From Fragilaria crotonensis (taxonomy: Eukaryota > Bacillariophyta > Fragilariophyceae > Fragilariales > Fragilariaceae): 64,000 nt of DNA. The DNA lies in the NCBI GenBank assembly GCA_022925895.1, contig JAKSYS010000095.1, positions 1 to 64,000 of the forward strand, in the 5' to 3' direction. The translations under genes were made by a program, and so were the position numbers. Below, in pieces: positions 43,104-52,707 of the stretch (the first letter of the stretch is position 1; each line of letters opens with the position of its first letter). The notes beneath the pieces are model-generated. The model searched no databases, had not been told where the DNA came from, and saw only the letters and a program-made list of their open reading frames with translations.

Positions 43104-43640
43104 ATGCCAGCAACGTTGCTATCGACGGATATCTTACTTCAATTTGTGATACGTACTGGATGGTACCCTATCACAAATGGAACAAGATATGCGTTCGAGT
43201 TGCAATGCGTTGTGGATTGTCAACAACCGAATTCAAATGAACAACGATACGCCAACGTCGTTGTCGTCAGAGATCTTGCTTCACTTTGCGATATGTACTG
43301 GATGGTACCTTATCACAAAATGGAGCAAAATATTGACTTGCGATGCGCAGGCTGTTTTGTCAACAACCGAATTCAAATGAACAACAATACGCCAACGTCG
43401 TTGTCGTCAGAGATCTTACTTCACTTGTGATACGTACTGGATGGTACCCTATCACAGAATGGAGCAAGATATCGACTTGCGATGCGTTGTGAATCGTCGA
43501 GAACCGAATTCAAAGATACGACAAAACGCCGACGTTGTTTATTGTCAGTGATCTTACTTCACTTCGTGATACGTACTGGATGGTACCTTATCACGAAGTG
43601 GAGCAAGATGTTGACTTGTTGCGATGCGTTGTCGAATGTT
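43104..43640 (+). repeat. Four roughly 140-bp subterminal tandem repeats with conserved hairpins
   Basis: Units repeat with hairpin starts at 43143, 43285, 43424 and 43560. Each carries GTACTGGATGGTACC flanked by complementary arms, e.g. ATTTGTGATA/TATCACAAAT in unit 1 and CACTTCGTGATA/TATCACGAAGTG in unit 4. Between the arms and the next unit are GTTGTCGTCAGAGATCTT and CAACAACCGAATTCAAA. The units lie just upstream of the transposase start and inside the right end, where Harbinger DNA-binding sites are expected. Confidence 0.85.
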
Positions 43641-43699
43641 TTGAAGAACCAAATTGCAAGTTGCAATTTTATGAAACAACAACAATGTTCTGACGGCTG

Positions 43700-43830
43700 C
43701 TGCCTAAAAAATGTTGCCATTCGCACGAGCAATGTTTGAGTCGTCCCGCCAAAAAAGGAAAAAACTTCGGGTTGCCTTAAATGTTGCCATTTGCACACAC
43801 AATTTTTGAGTCGTCCCGCCAAAAAAGGAA
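43700..43830 (+). repeat. Duplicated subrepeat near the right end of Harbinger copy 1
   Basis: TGTTGCCATT(C/T)GCAC, then GAGTCGTCCCGCCAAAAAAG, occurs twice (from about 43712 and about 43780). Confidence 0.8.
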
Positions 43831-43897
43831 AACCGTCATACTACAAAACCGTTACGGAGCATCAAATTTACGTCATCTGCTCAAAAATTCAAGGCTA

Positions 43898-43912
43898 CCT
43901 TTAAAGATGCTC
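43898..43912 (-). repeat. Right terminal inverted repeat of Harbinger copy 1
   Basis: CCTTTAAAGATGCTC, followed by the TTA target duplication at 43913-43915. Confidence 0.95.
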
Positions 43913-44068
43913 TTATACCTGTTAAACATCCAGTATCGCCCTACATATTTTTCTATTATCCCTATTCCTAATTACTGACGCCCGAGTGCACAGTAAAACA
44001 TTACATCCGTGCTCCAGTAACCAGTGCGACACTGCACGACTGGAATCAAAACTCCCGTCGATTCAAAT

Positions 44069-44978
44069 CATGTTCATCTCATCCCATGAGCATGAACACT
44101 CAAATTCAAACGAGGCTCAACGCCTCGTACGACAAAAACAACGTCGTCACACGAAACGACGTCTTCCCGAAACGAGGAGTGTTCCTTATTGTTCCAAAGG
44201 AACACTCCCTTCATTCAGACCTCTCATCACGGTCGCCCTTCACTTCTTCCCACAATTGTCAATTTTGTACATTTTAGTGTCACTCACCTTTTTACTTACA
44301 CTGCATATTTTTCTCACGATGATGATGATTGACCATGACGAGTTTTTACCCGCCGTCGTCATGACATCATATACACCGTGCTGTACAAATATTGGTAGAC
44401 AGTACGACGGTACTCACTACAACGACAATACAGCACAACACGACGACGAGTACAACAGTACTCCTCGCACATCACTTCCTCTGCCCATCAATAGTACGCG
44501 CACGTCTGAGTTTAACGTTACTGTACATAACGATAAACAAATAGACAGTGCACACTACGCGACACACGATATTTCTACTAGTCAGTCTCTCGCACATTCA
44601 TGTAGCGATAGAACGACAGATAGTACGCATATCGTTATCTGTAGCGGTAGACAGCACTGCGTAGCTGTACCGTTTATAGATAAACTGAGCAGTAGTCAGT
44701 GTCGTACTAGACACTTACCTACTGGGGGCGTACCCTGTAACGGTTACGTCCTGGTTCTTAACCCGAACCCTATGCCGACCTGCGCGTCGCTAGGTTCCGT
44801 TAACCCGAACCATATCAATACCTGGTGTGAAGATGGGAAAGACTACAGGTGCTCACAAATACCGGTAGCCGGTAGGTCTACTCACAGGACTCAGGACTAC
44901 AGTCTGCGAACGTGCTTACCAGTAGAATCTATGTTTGTACAAGGTATCATACAACGTATTGTTACAAGTACTACTTAG
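44069..44978 (+). CDS. Hypothetical ORF with one membrane-like segment
   Basis: An open frame of about 303 codons from the ATG at 44069. It has a hydrophobic stretch (LSILYILVSLTFLLTLHIFL) near residue 70 and otherwise Thr/Ser/His/Asn-rich low-complexity sequence with no domain. The underlying DNA is TAC/ACG-rich, like the surrounding spacer, which can keep a frame open by chance. A strong hairpin sits at 44176-44208. I lean to non-coding or a lineage-specific orphan. Confidence 0.25.
44176..44208. repeat. Perfect 12-bp stem-loop
   Basis: GGAGTGTTCCTT and AAGGAACACTCC separated by 9 nt. Could be a 3'-end structure, a regulatory site or a small element remnant. Confidence 0.6.
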
Positions 44979-45526
44979 TACTATGTGCTATGTGTCATAA
45001 GGTCAGCATAATAAGGGCTCTAAAAAGTACTGTTACCTGGTACGAGGTACGAGGTACGAGCCTTGTGTACTCGATCAAAATGCGGAAGCAGAACTCCACC
45101 GGATGCGAAAAATTACACATGGTGCCCCGCATGCTCAACGCATTGGACAGCAGTAGCAAGCAAGTGAAAAAATTGTTCGTAGGAGTTCATCTAAGGTACG
45201 TACCGGAATACAAGTAGGACAAGTAGCTAACCTTCGTATATATCATATGCACAACAGCTCAACTTTCATCATAGCACTTAACGGAGGTGACAAACTTGAA
45301 CGTAAGAAAATGTTTTTAATCATTTAGATTTTTTCCTTGAATACCATGTGTATCATGAATTAATAATTGATATGTCTTAATATGTCTATAAGGAGCGAAA
45401 TATATGTGCCAGTCGCAAACACACTCTTTTTTGATTTCCTTCACGCAGAAAAGAAACCACACAATTCATGATTTGTGTTTTTGACATCTCAGCGTTGATT
45501 CTAGGCCTCAATAGCAACTGTTTCTC
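44979..45526. other. Intergenic upstream of the Ser-rich gene
   Basis: No gene. Contains GGTACGAG triplet repeats (about 45040-45060) and AT-rich sequence. Confidence 0.4.
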
Positions 45527-47032
45527 ATGTCAACTCTACTCGTCTTCTCGAGTAAAAGGGGTCTCCGGTCTCGAGACGACAAAAGAAAACCCGCCACTCG
45601 GCGGTGCGTAGCTGAATTGGATACAATTCTTGCCATGGAAGCCAAGGCCAAGGCGGAGCTTGACGATGCGCTCGAAAGCGAATCGAGGAGAACCCCAACG
45701 AGTGTTTCAAGCTTTCCATTTCAGGAACAGAAAGCAGACCAAAACCGGTGTGGCGCAACCTTTCGCCAGGCATCTTCCCGAGCCTTTTGCTCGAAAGGGG
45801 CGGACGATGACTGCAAGTCACTAAGCTCCAACACCATCCCGTCCCGAGACATCACTGAGTGTTCAGAATACCTGATTGCGAACATGCAACAAATGAAGAA
45901 ATATTCCCAGGCATTTCTCGGAGAGACTGTGATGTCTAGTCCGACCCAATCGTCTCGTCGGTCGAAATCGCGTTCTTCGGCCCGACGAAACAGGCGCGGC
46001 GACAGCCTGGAGCGCGAAATCAGCCGAACAATCCTACAGCGAACGAAGGATTCCAATGAGTATTTCCCTGGATCTTCCTTCAAATCCGCTCAAGAAATTC
46101 TAAATGACTTGACGAGCACACTGGCGCCGTTTCTTTGGGACTCACCCGTCACCCCCGCAAGGTCATCTCCTGAAGAGCCATACAATGATGAGGCTCGTCT
46201 CGAGAATCGACCACTCCCCGATGGCGGCGATGAGCAGATTGTGCTTTCAGGAGATCAAGAAGATCGCTTCACAGGTGAAAAATTGGATGTTGATGACACG
46301 ATTGTGCTTGCAAGCTCAAGTAGTTACTCAGTTGATTTGCCTTTCATATCCTCCGATGAAACACCTGTATCCTATCGAAGTGGAAGTTGCGAAGGAACTC
46401 ATGGGAATCTGATCGAGGCTGAAACACTTGTTGTTGAGCTTGAGAGCAGTACGTGTATTGCTGGAAAGGAAACGAGTGCCTCCGAAATCAACGAAATTAA
46501 GCAAATCTACGCAGACGGAGTTGTAGATTTTGCTGCCGAGCCAGTGGCAGAGGAATCGAAGTGTAACCTCGTGGAATCTCTTACGTCGAATACCTTCATT
46601 CTAGTTGCTCCCTTGATGAAGGGTCACCCAATCACTCCTCAACAAGATAAATCACACGAGAGCATTCATTCTCCTTATCAATCGAAATTCCTTCAGCGCC
46701 AGGTCCAAGCGGTACCGAAGGAACCACCTTCTCCCTTTCACTCCACGGAGCAAGCTCCGAAGACTATTGACGCTTTCGGCGGAGAGTGGATTCCCTTTGA
46801 AGATGAATCAGTTTTTGCAAACTCATTCTCTCCTGAGAAGGATGGATTTTCGCAGGTCTCCTCCATTACGGTGTCACCAGAGTCACCGACATCTGTGCTG
46901 AGTTTCGTGAAGGAAGGCGATCTCGCGCTCACGCCACTCCCAGAAGAAGGGTTTATTCATAGACCGGAGTTTCCTGAGGTCGTGTCTTCTCATTCTGGTC
47001 TTGACGAAGTAAGTCATAGATTCCAGATTTAA
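45527..47032 (+). CDS. Unknown Ser/Glu-rich protein, possibly 3'-truncated
   Basis: A 501-residue frame from the ATG at 45527. The N-terminus is basic (SSKRGLRSRDDKRKPATRR) followed by a predicted helix rich in Ala/Lys/Glu. A second basic patch (SSRRSKSRSSARRNRRG) could be a nuclear signal. The remainder is Ser/Glu/Pro-rich and probably disordered. No family is recognised. A consensus splice donor (GAA|GTAAGT) lies at 47008/47009, seven codons before the stop, so the real gene may splice there to exons that are not visible. The duplicated block begins only 52 bp further on. Confidence 0.55.
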   Translation: MSTLLVFSSKRGLRSRDDKRKPATRRCVAELDTILAMEAKAKAELDDALESESRRTPTSVSSFPFQEQKADQNRCGATFRQASSRAFCSKGADDDCKSLSSNTIPSRDITECSEYLIANMQQMKKYSQAFLGETVMSSPTQSSRRSKSRSSARRNRRGDSLEREISRTILQRTKDSNEYFPGSSFKSAQEILNDLTSTLAPFLWDSPVTPARSSPEEPYNDEARLENRPLPDGGDEQIVLSGDQEDRFTGEKLDVDDTIVLASSSSYSVDLPFISSDETPVSYRSGSCEGTHGNLIEAETLVVELESSTCIAGKETSASEINEIKQIYADGVVDFAAEPVAEESKCNLVESLTSNTFILVAPLMKGHPITPQQDKSHESIHSPYQSKFLQRQVQAVPKEPPSPFHSTEQAPKTIDAFGGEWIPFEDESVFANSFSPEKDGFSQVSSITVSPESPTSVLSFVKEGDLALTPLPEEGFIHRPEFPEVVSSHSGLDEVSHRFQI

Positions 47033-47060
47033 TAATTAGCTGTATGATTTGCCGTGTTCC

Positions 47061-47366
47061 TGCTGGGTGACGAGTTTCAAACAGTCTGTCAAGCCACTGA
47101 GCTGACGACGACTGATCAATAAGAGGAACGGGTTTGGATGGATCAAGACCTGTTGGAATCGATTCAGCGCTCCACTTATTCACATGCACCGTCTGTAATA
47201 GATGTGGTGAAGCGACCGTCCTCTTGGACATGGTGCCAAACTGAGACTGTTGGAAGACGCAATGCTAGATGCCTGCGAACGAGAAGGTAATTGACGATTT
47301 GAATCTACAGGCGAACGATTTTGAGGGCTCATTGGTGGATGTGTCCGATAAAGGCAAATTTAAATA
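47061..47366 (+). pseudogene. 3'-end remnant of the 37518-type unknown gene
   Basis: Closely matches 38023-38369, including the shared stop region (AAATTTAAATAG, stop at 47364-47366). It carries an early TAA (in GATCAATAAGAGG), a deletion of about 25 bp and further frame changes, and no 5' part of the gene is present. Confidence 0.85.
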
Positions 47367-47615
47367 GCTGTAGCGACATTTTTCCTGATGAACGCATCCG
47401 ACACGAAGTTCTCGTTTTTTTTTTTCTATCCTGGTCCTGGTCTCCCTGGTTGTCCACCACCAAACACGCCTGCGTTTCGCGCCATACCATAGCCCATACC
47501 TGCCATGCCCATCCCCATGCCACCATATCCCATACCGCCCATTCCCATGCCGTATCCCATCCCTCCATATCCCATGCCTCCTCGACGTCCTGCACCCATC
47601 ATGTTCAGCATCATG
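47061..47615. repeat. Segmental duplication block, copy B
   Basis: Partner of 38023-38604, same orientation. Here the 3' end of the 37518-type gene is broken and the 3' end of the TPR gene is intact. Confidence 0.9.
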
Positions 47616-48882
47616 AATACTTGAAAGGGGTTGATACCATTCCGGTGACATACGTACGCAATACCCAACAAACAAACGATGCTAGGAAACGACCCGTCAA
47701 ACAAATTGGGAAATTGAAAGGATGATGACGATCGTGTATTCGGTTGATAATCATCGTCGTAACCGACCGTCGTTCGTCTCTGCTGTGCGTTTGTTGTGTC
47801 TGCGTCAGGTTGATAAGTCTGTCCTGAAGCAGCCGCATCAGGATCAGGGGTATGAGGCTGCCCTCCGCCAGTTTCTCCATGAGTACTTGCGCCCTGAAAG
47901 TCTGGATTCTCCGATTGTCCTAGTCCAACGCTGCCGTGTATGTTGTGGGTATTGGTCTCACCAATACCACTAGCTCGTGGCTGCTGCACATTGTTGTTGT
48001 TGTTGACCGTGTTGTACCGAGGCGTACCACTCACACTTCCATAACGATCATAACCGTTGCCATGGTCATACTGCGCCCTCGGTCGCGACCCGAATCCCTC
48101 GAGCCCAAAACGACCACCAAAGGTGACATAGAGAATGACTAATCCAGCCATTACCTTGAGCAAGGTCTGCACATCTTCTGGTTGCGAATTGTACCAAGTA
48201 ACGGTTCGAATCCAATACAACTGAATCCTCTCTTTCACCGTCAAGCGCTCCTCCACATCATCTTCCACAACAATGTTCTGAGGAGAACTGCGATCAGTGG
48301 AGGCACTAGTAGCACGTTCGGTAGTTGACTCTGGCCTCTGTTGTGGCGCATCACGTCGTTTCAATTCCTGGATCAGCATCTGGCGTGCCGTGCGATTGGC
48401 AGGATCCAAGGAAACGGCTCGCTGCAGGGCGTTGCAGGCATCGTTCGAATGACCACCCAACGCCATGTAGGCCGATGCCAAACGGACATGACCCTTGGCC
48501 CATTTGTCTTGAATCGCAATGCACTTTTTGGGGGTGGTTAGAGAATGTGATGTGTGTGAGTTTGTACATGTTTATTAACGTTCGGAGGAGCGGCTATTTG
48601 AGTGTCACATGTCTCGAGAATGACTTGACAATAACACATGCCCGAAAATTCTCTTCTCTAGTCATGAGAACGTACCTGTTTGGCTTCCTCGACCGCAGCA
48701 GCCGCCATGGCAGGACCTCCAATCTTGAGACGACACGCCACAATGTTGGATAATAAAATTTGTTTCTCTGTAGCGTCGGGTGCCGTCAATAAGGCTGCCC
48801 GGTAACTGGTCAAGGCTTCTTCAAACTTCTCCTGACGGAAGAAATTTTTACCGTCATCTTTGTGAGACATCCATTTGTTCAT
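47426..48882 (-). CDS. Membrane-anchored TPR co-chaperone-like protein with Met/Gly-rich tail
   Basis: About 435 residues in two exons, from the ATG at 48880-48882. The N-terminal domain has three tetratricopeptide repeats of the STI1/Hsp70-Hsp90 organising type: KDDGKNFFRQEKFEEALTSY, LLSNIVACRLKIGG, then KWAKGHVRLASAYMALGG and NALQRAVSLDPANR. A charged linker follows, then two hydrophobic segments (LLKVMAGLVILYVTFGG and FPSIVCLLGIAYVC) separated by an Asn/Gln-rich spacer. The tail is a GMGYGG/GMGMGG repeat. Client chaperoning at a membrane is inferred. The intron is 48525-48675. One extra T in the run at about 48480-48483 breaks the frame between HVR and LASAY, probably a consensus error. 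The 3' end was duplicated to 38.4 kb. Confidence 0.75.
48525..48675 (-). other. Intron in membrane TPR gene
   Basis: A 151-bp intron, donor GTACGT and acceptor AAAAAG. It joins EEAKQ to CIAIQDKWAKG within a tetratricopeptide repeat in phase 0. Confidence 0.85.
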
Positions 48883-49224
48883 GGTGCTGCTTCTGCTGTT
48901 CTTGTGCGAACGAGACGATCTAACAGTCACGATAGTAGTCAAGCGTGCTTAAGCAATGGAGGACTGTGACCTGGTAGAGAAACAAGAAAGGAGCAGCGTA
49001 TGATCTGCGTTGGGAGTTAGGAGTGTTCACTGCTTCTGTTCCATCGTCGACACTCGGGACTCGCGATTCTATGTACATAGGTGACAATGATGCGACGAAA
49101 GCAGATGCGGAGTCCTGAATGTACTGTATGATTGTATGTGCAGTATTGTATCACTCTTGGCAAGTGTACCGGTACAGTTCCAAGAGATGTGAGATATATC
49201 AATATGAGATATGAGATATATGAG
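48883..49224. other. Promoter region of membrane TPR gene
   Basis: No coding sequence. It ends in a GATATATGAG-like tandem (49200-49224), which is the insertion target of the next element. Confidence 0.4.
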
Positions 49225-49390
49225 CAGGGTGTTTATTTAAGGCGATCCGGCCGGCACGCCTAGGAACGCCTTAATTATTTAATACTAGTGGGTACCTCCC
49301 AATTGGTCGGACTTTTGGAATACGTGTACGGTATGGGTTGTGTATGGTTGTGTGTACTGTTTGTACAGTTCAGTACTATACGCAAGTAGT

Positions 49391-50302
49391 GCAGTACCCC
49401 AGAGTGGTCATACTCCGTAACAGACGCACGCACTCACGCAACTACGTATATGCAAATCTTACCGACATCGCTTACGGAGTACTACTACTCCAGTATGCAT
49501 GTATGACATATACGGCTGGTTGCAATAAATGAAAACTTATAGTAGCCCACGTAGACCCTAGTACAAAAGAATAGCTTTAACCCTGTCGAACTAAAATTAT
49601 CACGGCAAATTGCACGCTTCGTTCGTCTCACAATGGCGCTCAAAGATCTCTCAAGATCTCCGTTGTTTTTTGAGCTGCCGTATTTCCACGAGAGTTTATA
49701 GACTTGTGTTCAAGTCCATGAATGAAAACCGTTCATGGAAATACTGCAGCAATGAAATTCACAAAGTTATGGCAACATCGGTGAACATGCCGCTGCGCTC
49801 ATTGTGGAAATGCCATACGAGGGTCTCACGCGCCATGCTTTCCAAAAAAATTAAGAACGAGATGTTTAGTATGGCTCAGTACGTAGAATCGTTAAATGTC
49901 AAATAAATCCATACGAGGGTCTACGCATCCTACGAAAATCATCATCATGATGCAACCAGCTATACTCCGAGTATGAGACAGTATTCATTTGATCCAGTAC
50001 CCCAGAGTGGTCATACTCCGTAACAGACGCACGCACACACACACACACACACACACACAATTAATTTATAACTAGTGGGTACAGTACCTCACATTTGATC
50101 GGAGTGTCTACTACAGGAAACTGGACGTACAGTACCCCCAACCTGGTCGTACTCCGTACCACTACTTTTTACTGTACTGCGTATTGCGCACAGTGAAAAA
50201 ATTCAGACAGTATTCATTTGATCCAGTACCCCATAGTGGTCATACTCCGTAACAGACGCACGCACACACGCACGCACGCACACAATTAATTTATAATATA
50301 GT
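49391..50302 (+). repeat. Three copies of a CAGTACCCCAGAGTGGTCATAC unit with CA microsatellites
   Basis: Copies at 49391-49440, 49977-50070 and 50205-50302. The last two also share GACAGTATTCATTTGATC on the left and AATTAATTTATAA on the right. The middle copy contains an uninterrupted (CA)n run at about 50034-50059. Confidence 0.9.
49515..49960 (+). mobile_element. MITE, 446 bp, copy 1 (nested in hAT-like member 1)
   Basis: Perfect 10-bp inverted ends GCTGGTTGCA / TGCAACCAGC. TATAC occurs next to both ends (49509-49513, and 49961-49965), a possible target duplication. The same unit, highly similar throughout, recurs at 57665-58107. A 98-codon frame (49610-49906) runs through it but is broken in the second copy, so it is not a supported gene. 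It includes an internal hairpin CCATGAA...TTCATGG (about 49716-49738). Confidence 0.8.
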
Positions 50303-50633
50303 AGGATATAGTAGGATATATGACATAGGCGCTTAACTTGGGCTTCAAAAAGGCGCTGGGGTTAGGGGTACGGAACCATAGCGTTTCACGTGGTTACAGT
50401 AGTTGAATACAACGGTAGACTGCGACAGTAATAGAATATCGACAGTACAACGTGAAACGCGCACAGTAATACGATACGCAGGACATAGTACCATACTGTA
50501 TTGTATACGTAGTGTTTCTACAATCCTATGTTAATTACGTAGAACCCACGTGATGTCGCAAGGCGCGATTTTGAGGCCCAAGAAAGGCGTTTGGGCCAAA
50601 AATTAAGGCGGGCGCCTTAAATAAACACCCCTC

Positions 50634-52707
50634 GATATGAGACATCTGAAATCAGAGACGACAGCTTACATATGCATCTATTTATGCACGTATGTCATAG
50701 TTCTCGAGTGCATATCATCAATGATCGGCAGTCACGAGTCACGAATGGTCTCTGGAACGACAAGGACCATTTTGAACATACACAAGTACTGTACTTGTAC
50801 GTATATTGTAGTACCTGGTACTCCAGTAGATTACTCCGGCGTATGCAATATTGTGGAGATTTCGATCTGATATCTTCCTGCAACTGACATATGTCATATT
50901 CCGAGTGGGTGGCAGGTGGCAGGGTGGCACCTTTATGTAGTGCATGCCAGGATTACGACTAAATAGTAAATACATATCGTTGTCAGGCATACACACCAAC
51001 CGTCATTTACCGAACCTTCCGTCAGTTTGAGTCGAAGTACAAGTACAGCACAGCGTGATCAAGGCCTACCGTAGTTTTCGTGTGAAAATCAGGGATCGGT
51101 CAAATGAGGAGAATTTATTATGTGCTGTAGTTTGTTTAACTTGCTGTGAGCTATTACTTAGGTTTCATTTTTAAAGAACCAGTTTGATCCAGGTTGGCTT
51201 GAATTGTGCAGGTCTGCTTTGCTAGTTTAGAATGTTTGTGGGAGTGAGCATTAGAGTTTTCATTCCACTGATAATGGAGATGGAGTCTCAGCACCAAGAA
51301 TGTTGCTCCCACTTGCAAATCTAGGCTTGCTTCAACTGGCTGTTGCATCATGGTCAGACTTAGCCAATATGATGTAGGGAATACGATGGGAATTTGCTGA
51401 CACATGGTGAAGGGTAATTCCTGTTGGTTGCAAGTGTTTAACTTTGACAAATTGCTGTTGTGAAGTTGGACGTTGTGAAACTGGAAAGCAGCCCAGGACA
51501 ACTGAAGTTTTTGTACTGGCATTTCACCTTATACAGTTCACAAAGGAATTTGGGTAACCAAAGCCGGATGGGACTCAGCTGGCAAGGATGAGACTCCAAG
51601 GCCAATAATGGTACACCAACGACTGTTAGTTGCTGTACCTTCTTGACTGTTTGTTGCTTTGGTAGTATGGTATACAAACTTGTACTGCTACAGTTTACTT
51701 GAACTCCAGTAGTGCCTTAGCAACATTGATGGCAAATTCCGTAAATATTCAATCCAGTAAACTTTAATACATACAGTGTTGCACTTCAGTAACGGATGAC
51801 ACCACTCCTATCTTGTTCTCAAACAAATCACCATCAATCAAACAACTTTAGTAAACGTGATCCACCGTGTATGTACACATGCACTTTATTGCTATTTGTG
51901 TCCTACACAAGCAAATTTAAAAAGAAGTAGGATATGATCATATGTACATGTTATGATGAGGGTGACAAGCAGGCTGTGTTAAACTGGTTTGTACCCCCAA
52001 ATTCCCAGAATGATATGCTTAGTCTGGGGTGCATTTGGGTCTAGAACTGAGGTGTAAATTGGGGTACATTACTACCGGTAGGTGGGAAACTTCCCGAAGA
52101 AACAAGCAATTCAAAGTAATGTTTGCCATGGATGTAAGATCCCCTCAAGGGAGATATCACTGAGCTGAGAGTGATAGCTCCTCATCTTTTCTAATTTATC
52201 AATGAGAAATCAGACTCAATGGTTGCAGTTCCAGGAATGATAGTTGCAATACCTCCAAAGGAACACTTGAGTGGTTCAAATCCATTGTCAAATAAATGGA
52301 GCCCAAGCCTCGGCAAACGAGTCAAAGTGCTTGCTTGTCACTTTCAACAATTGCCTTGGTGCATGTGTTCTGTTCAAGCAGCTTTCAAACTCGGGTCAAT
52401 TCGAGGGTATAATTGGGGGTAAATATCCCTGAATCAGCAAAATACCCCCCAGTTAAACACAGCGTGGTGACCATATACCAACTGCCAGGATATCTAATCC
52501 GATGAGTGATGTATCCTTAGGTGCTAGTAGTACAGTGGTCAGTGGTATTCCTATACCATGTAGAACTTCGAAACGGAGGGTGGGATGGAGAAGTCCTAAT
52601 TCGTAAACTTCGACACTGCTTCACCAGGGATAGACGATCTGCAAAAGCGACGATACGTTCATAAATGTGATGTTTCTGGATTTTGGATAACTAAGTCTAG
52701 TTTCCAC
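50634..52707. other. Gene-poor region
   Basis: No gene is supported; open frames (e.g. minus 51154-51522) are low in signal. GTAC/ACTCCAG words cluster at about 50785-50830. Sequence around 51990-52080 and 52390-52460 repeats GGGGTAAA/TTGGGGGT-type words of unknown origin. Confidence 0.4.

Larger units (their letters stand above)
39946..43912 (+). mobile_element. PIF/Harbinger DNA transposon, well preserved (copy 1)
   Basis: A 3,967-bp element with perfect 15-bp terminal inverted repeats (GAGCATCTTTAAAGG) at 39946-39960 and 43898-43912. Both are flanked by TTA (39943-39945 and 43913-43915), the classic TWA target duplication of this superfamily. Two convergent genes lie inside: a Myb/SANT-like protein (plus, one frame change) and an intact DDE transposase (minus). 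The right subterminal region has four roughly 140-bp tandem units with conserved hairpins, plus a 50-bp duplicated subrepeat. Perfect termini, target duplication and an open transposase suggest recent insertion. Confidence 0.95.
49225..50633. mobile_element. hAT-like non-autonomous element, member 1 (1.4 kb)
   Basis: Termini CAGGGTGTTTATTTAAGGCG (left) and the complement of AGGGGTGTTTATTTAAGGCG (right), flanked by 8-bp near-duplicates TATATGAG (49217-49224) and GATATGAG (50634-50641). An 8-bp duplication and a CAGGG start point to the hAT superfamily. No transposase is present. Each end folds again through TTAAGGCG...CGCCTTAA. Inside are a smaller MITE (49515-49960) and three copies of a 60- to 100-bp satellite-like unit with CA/GCAC repeats. 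Confidence 0.8.

Noticed and set aside
49610-49906. 98-codon frame in the 446-bp repeat as a gene
   Set aside because: The second copy of the repeat breaks the frame after 65 codons and there is no domain; the unit behaves as a MITE.
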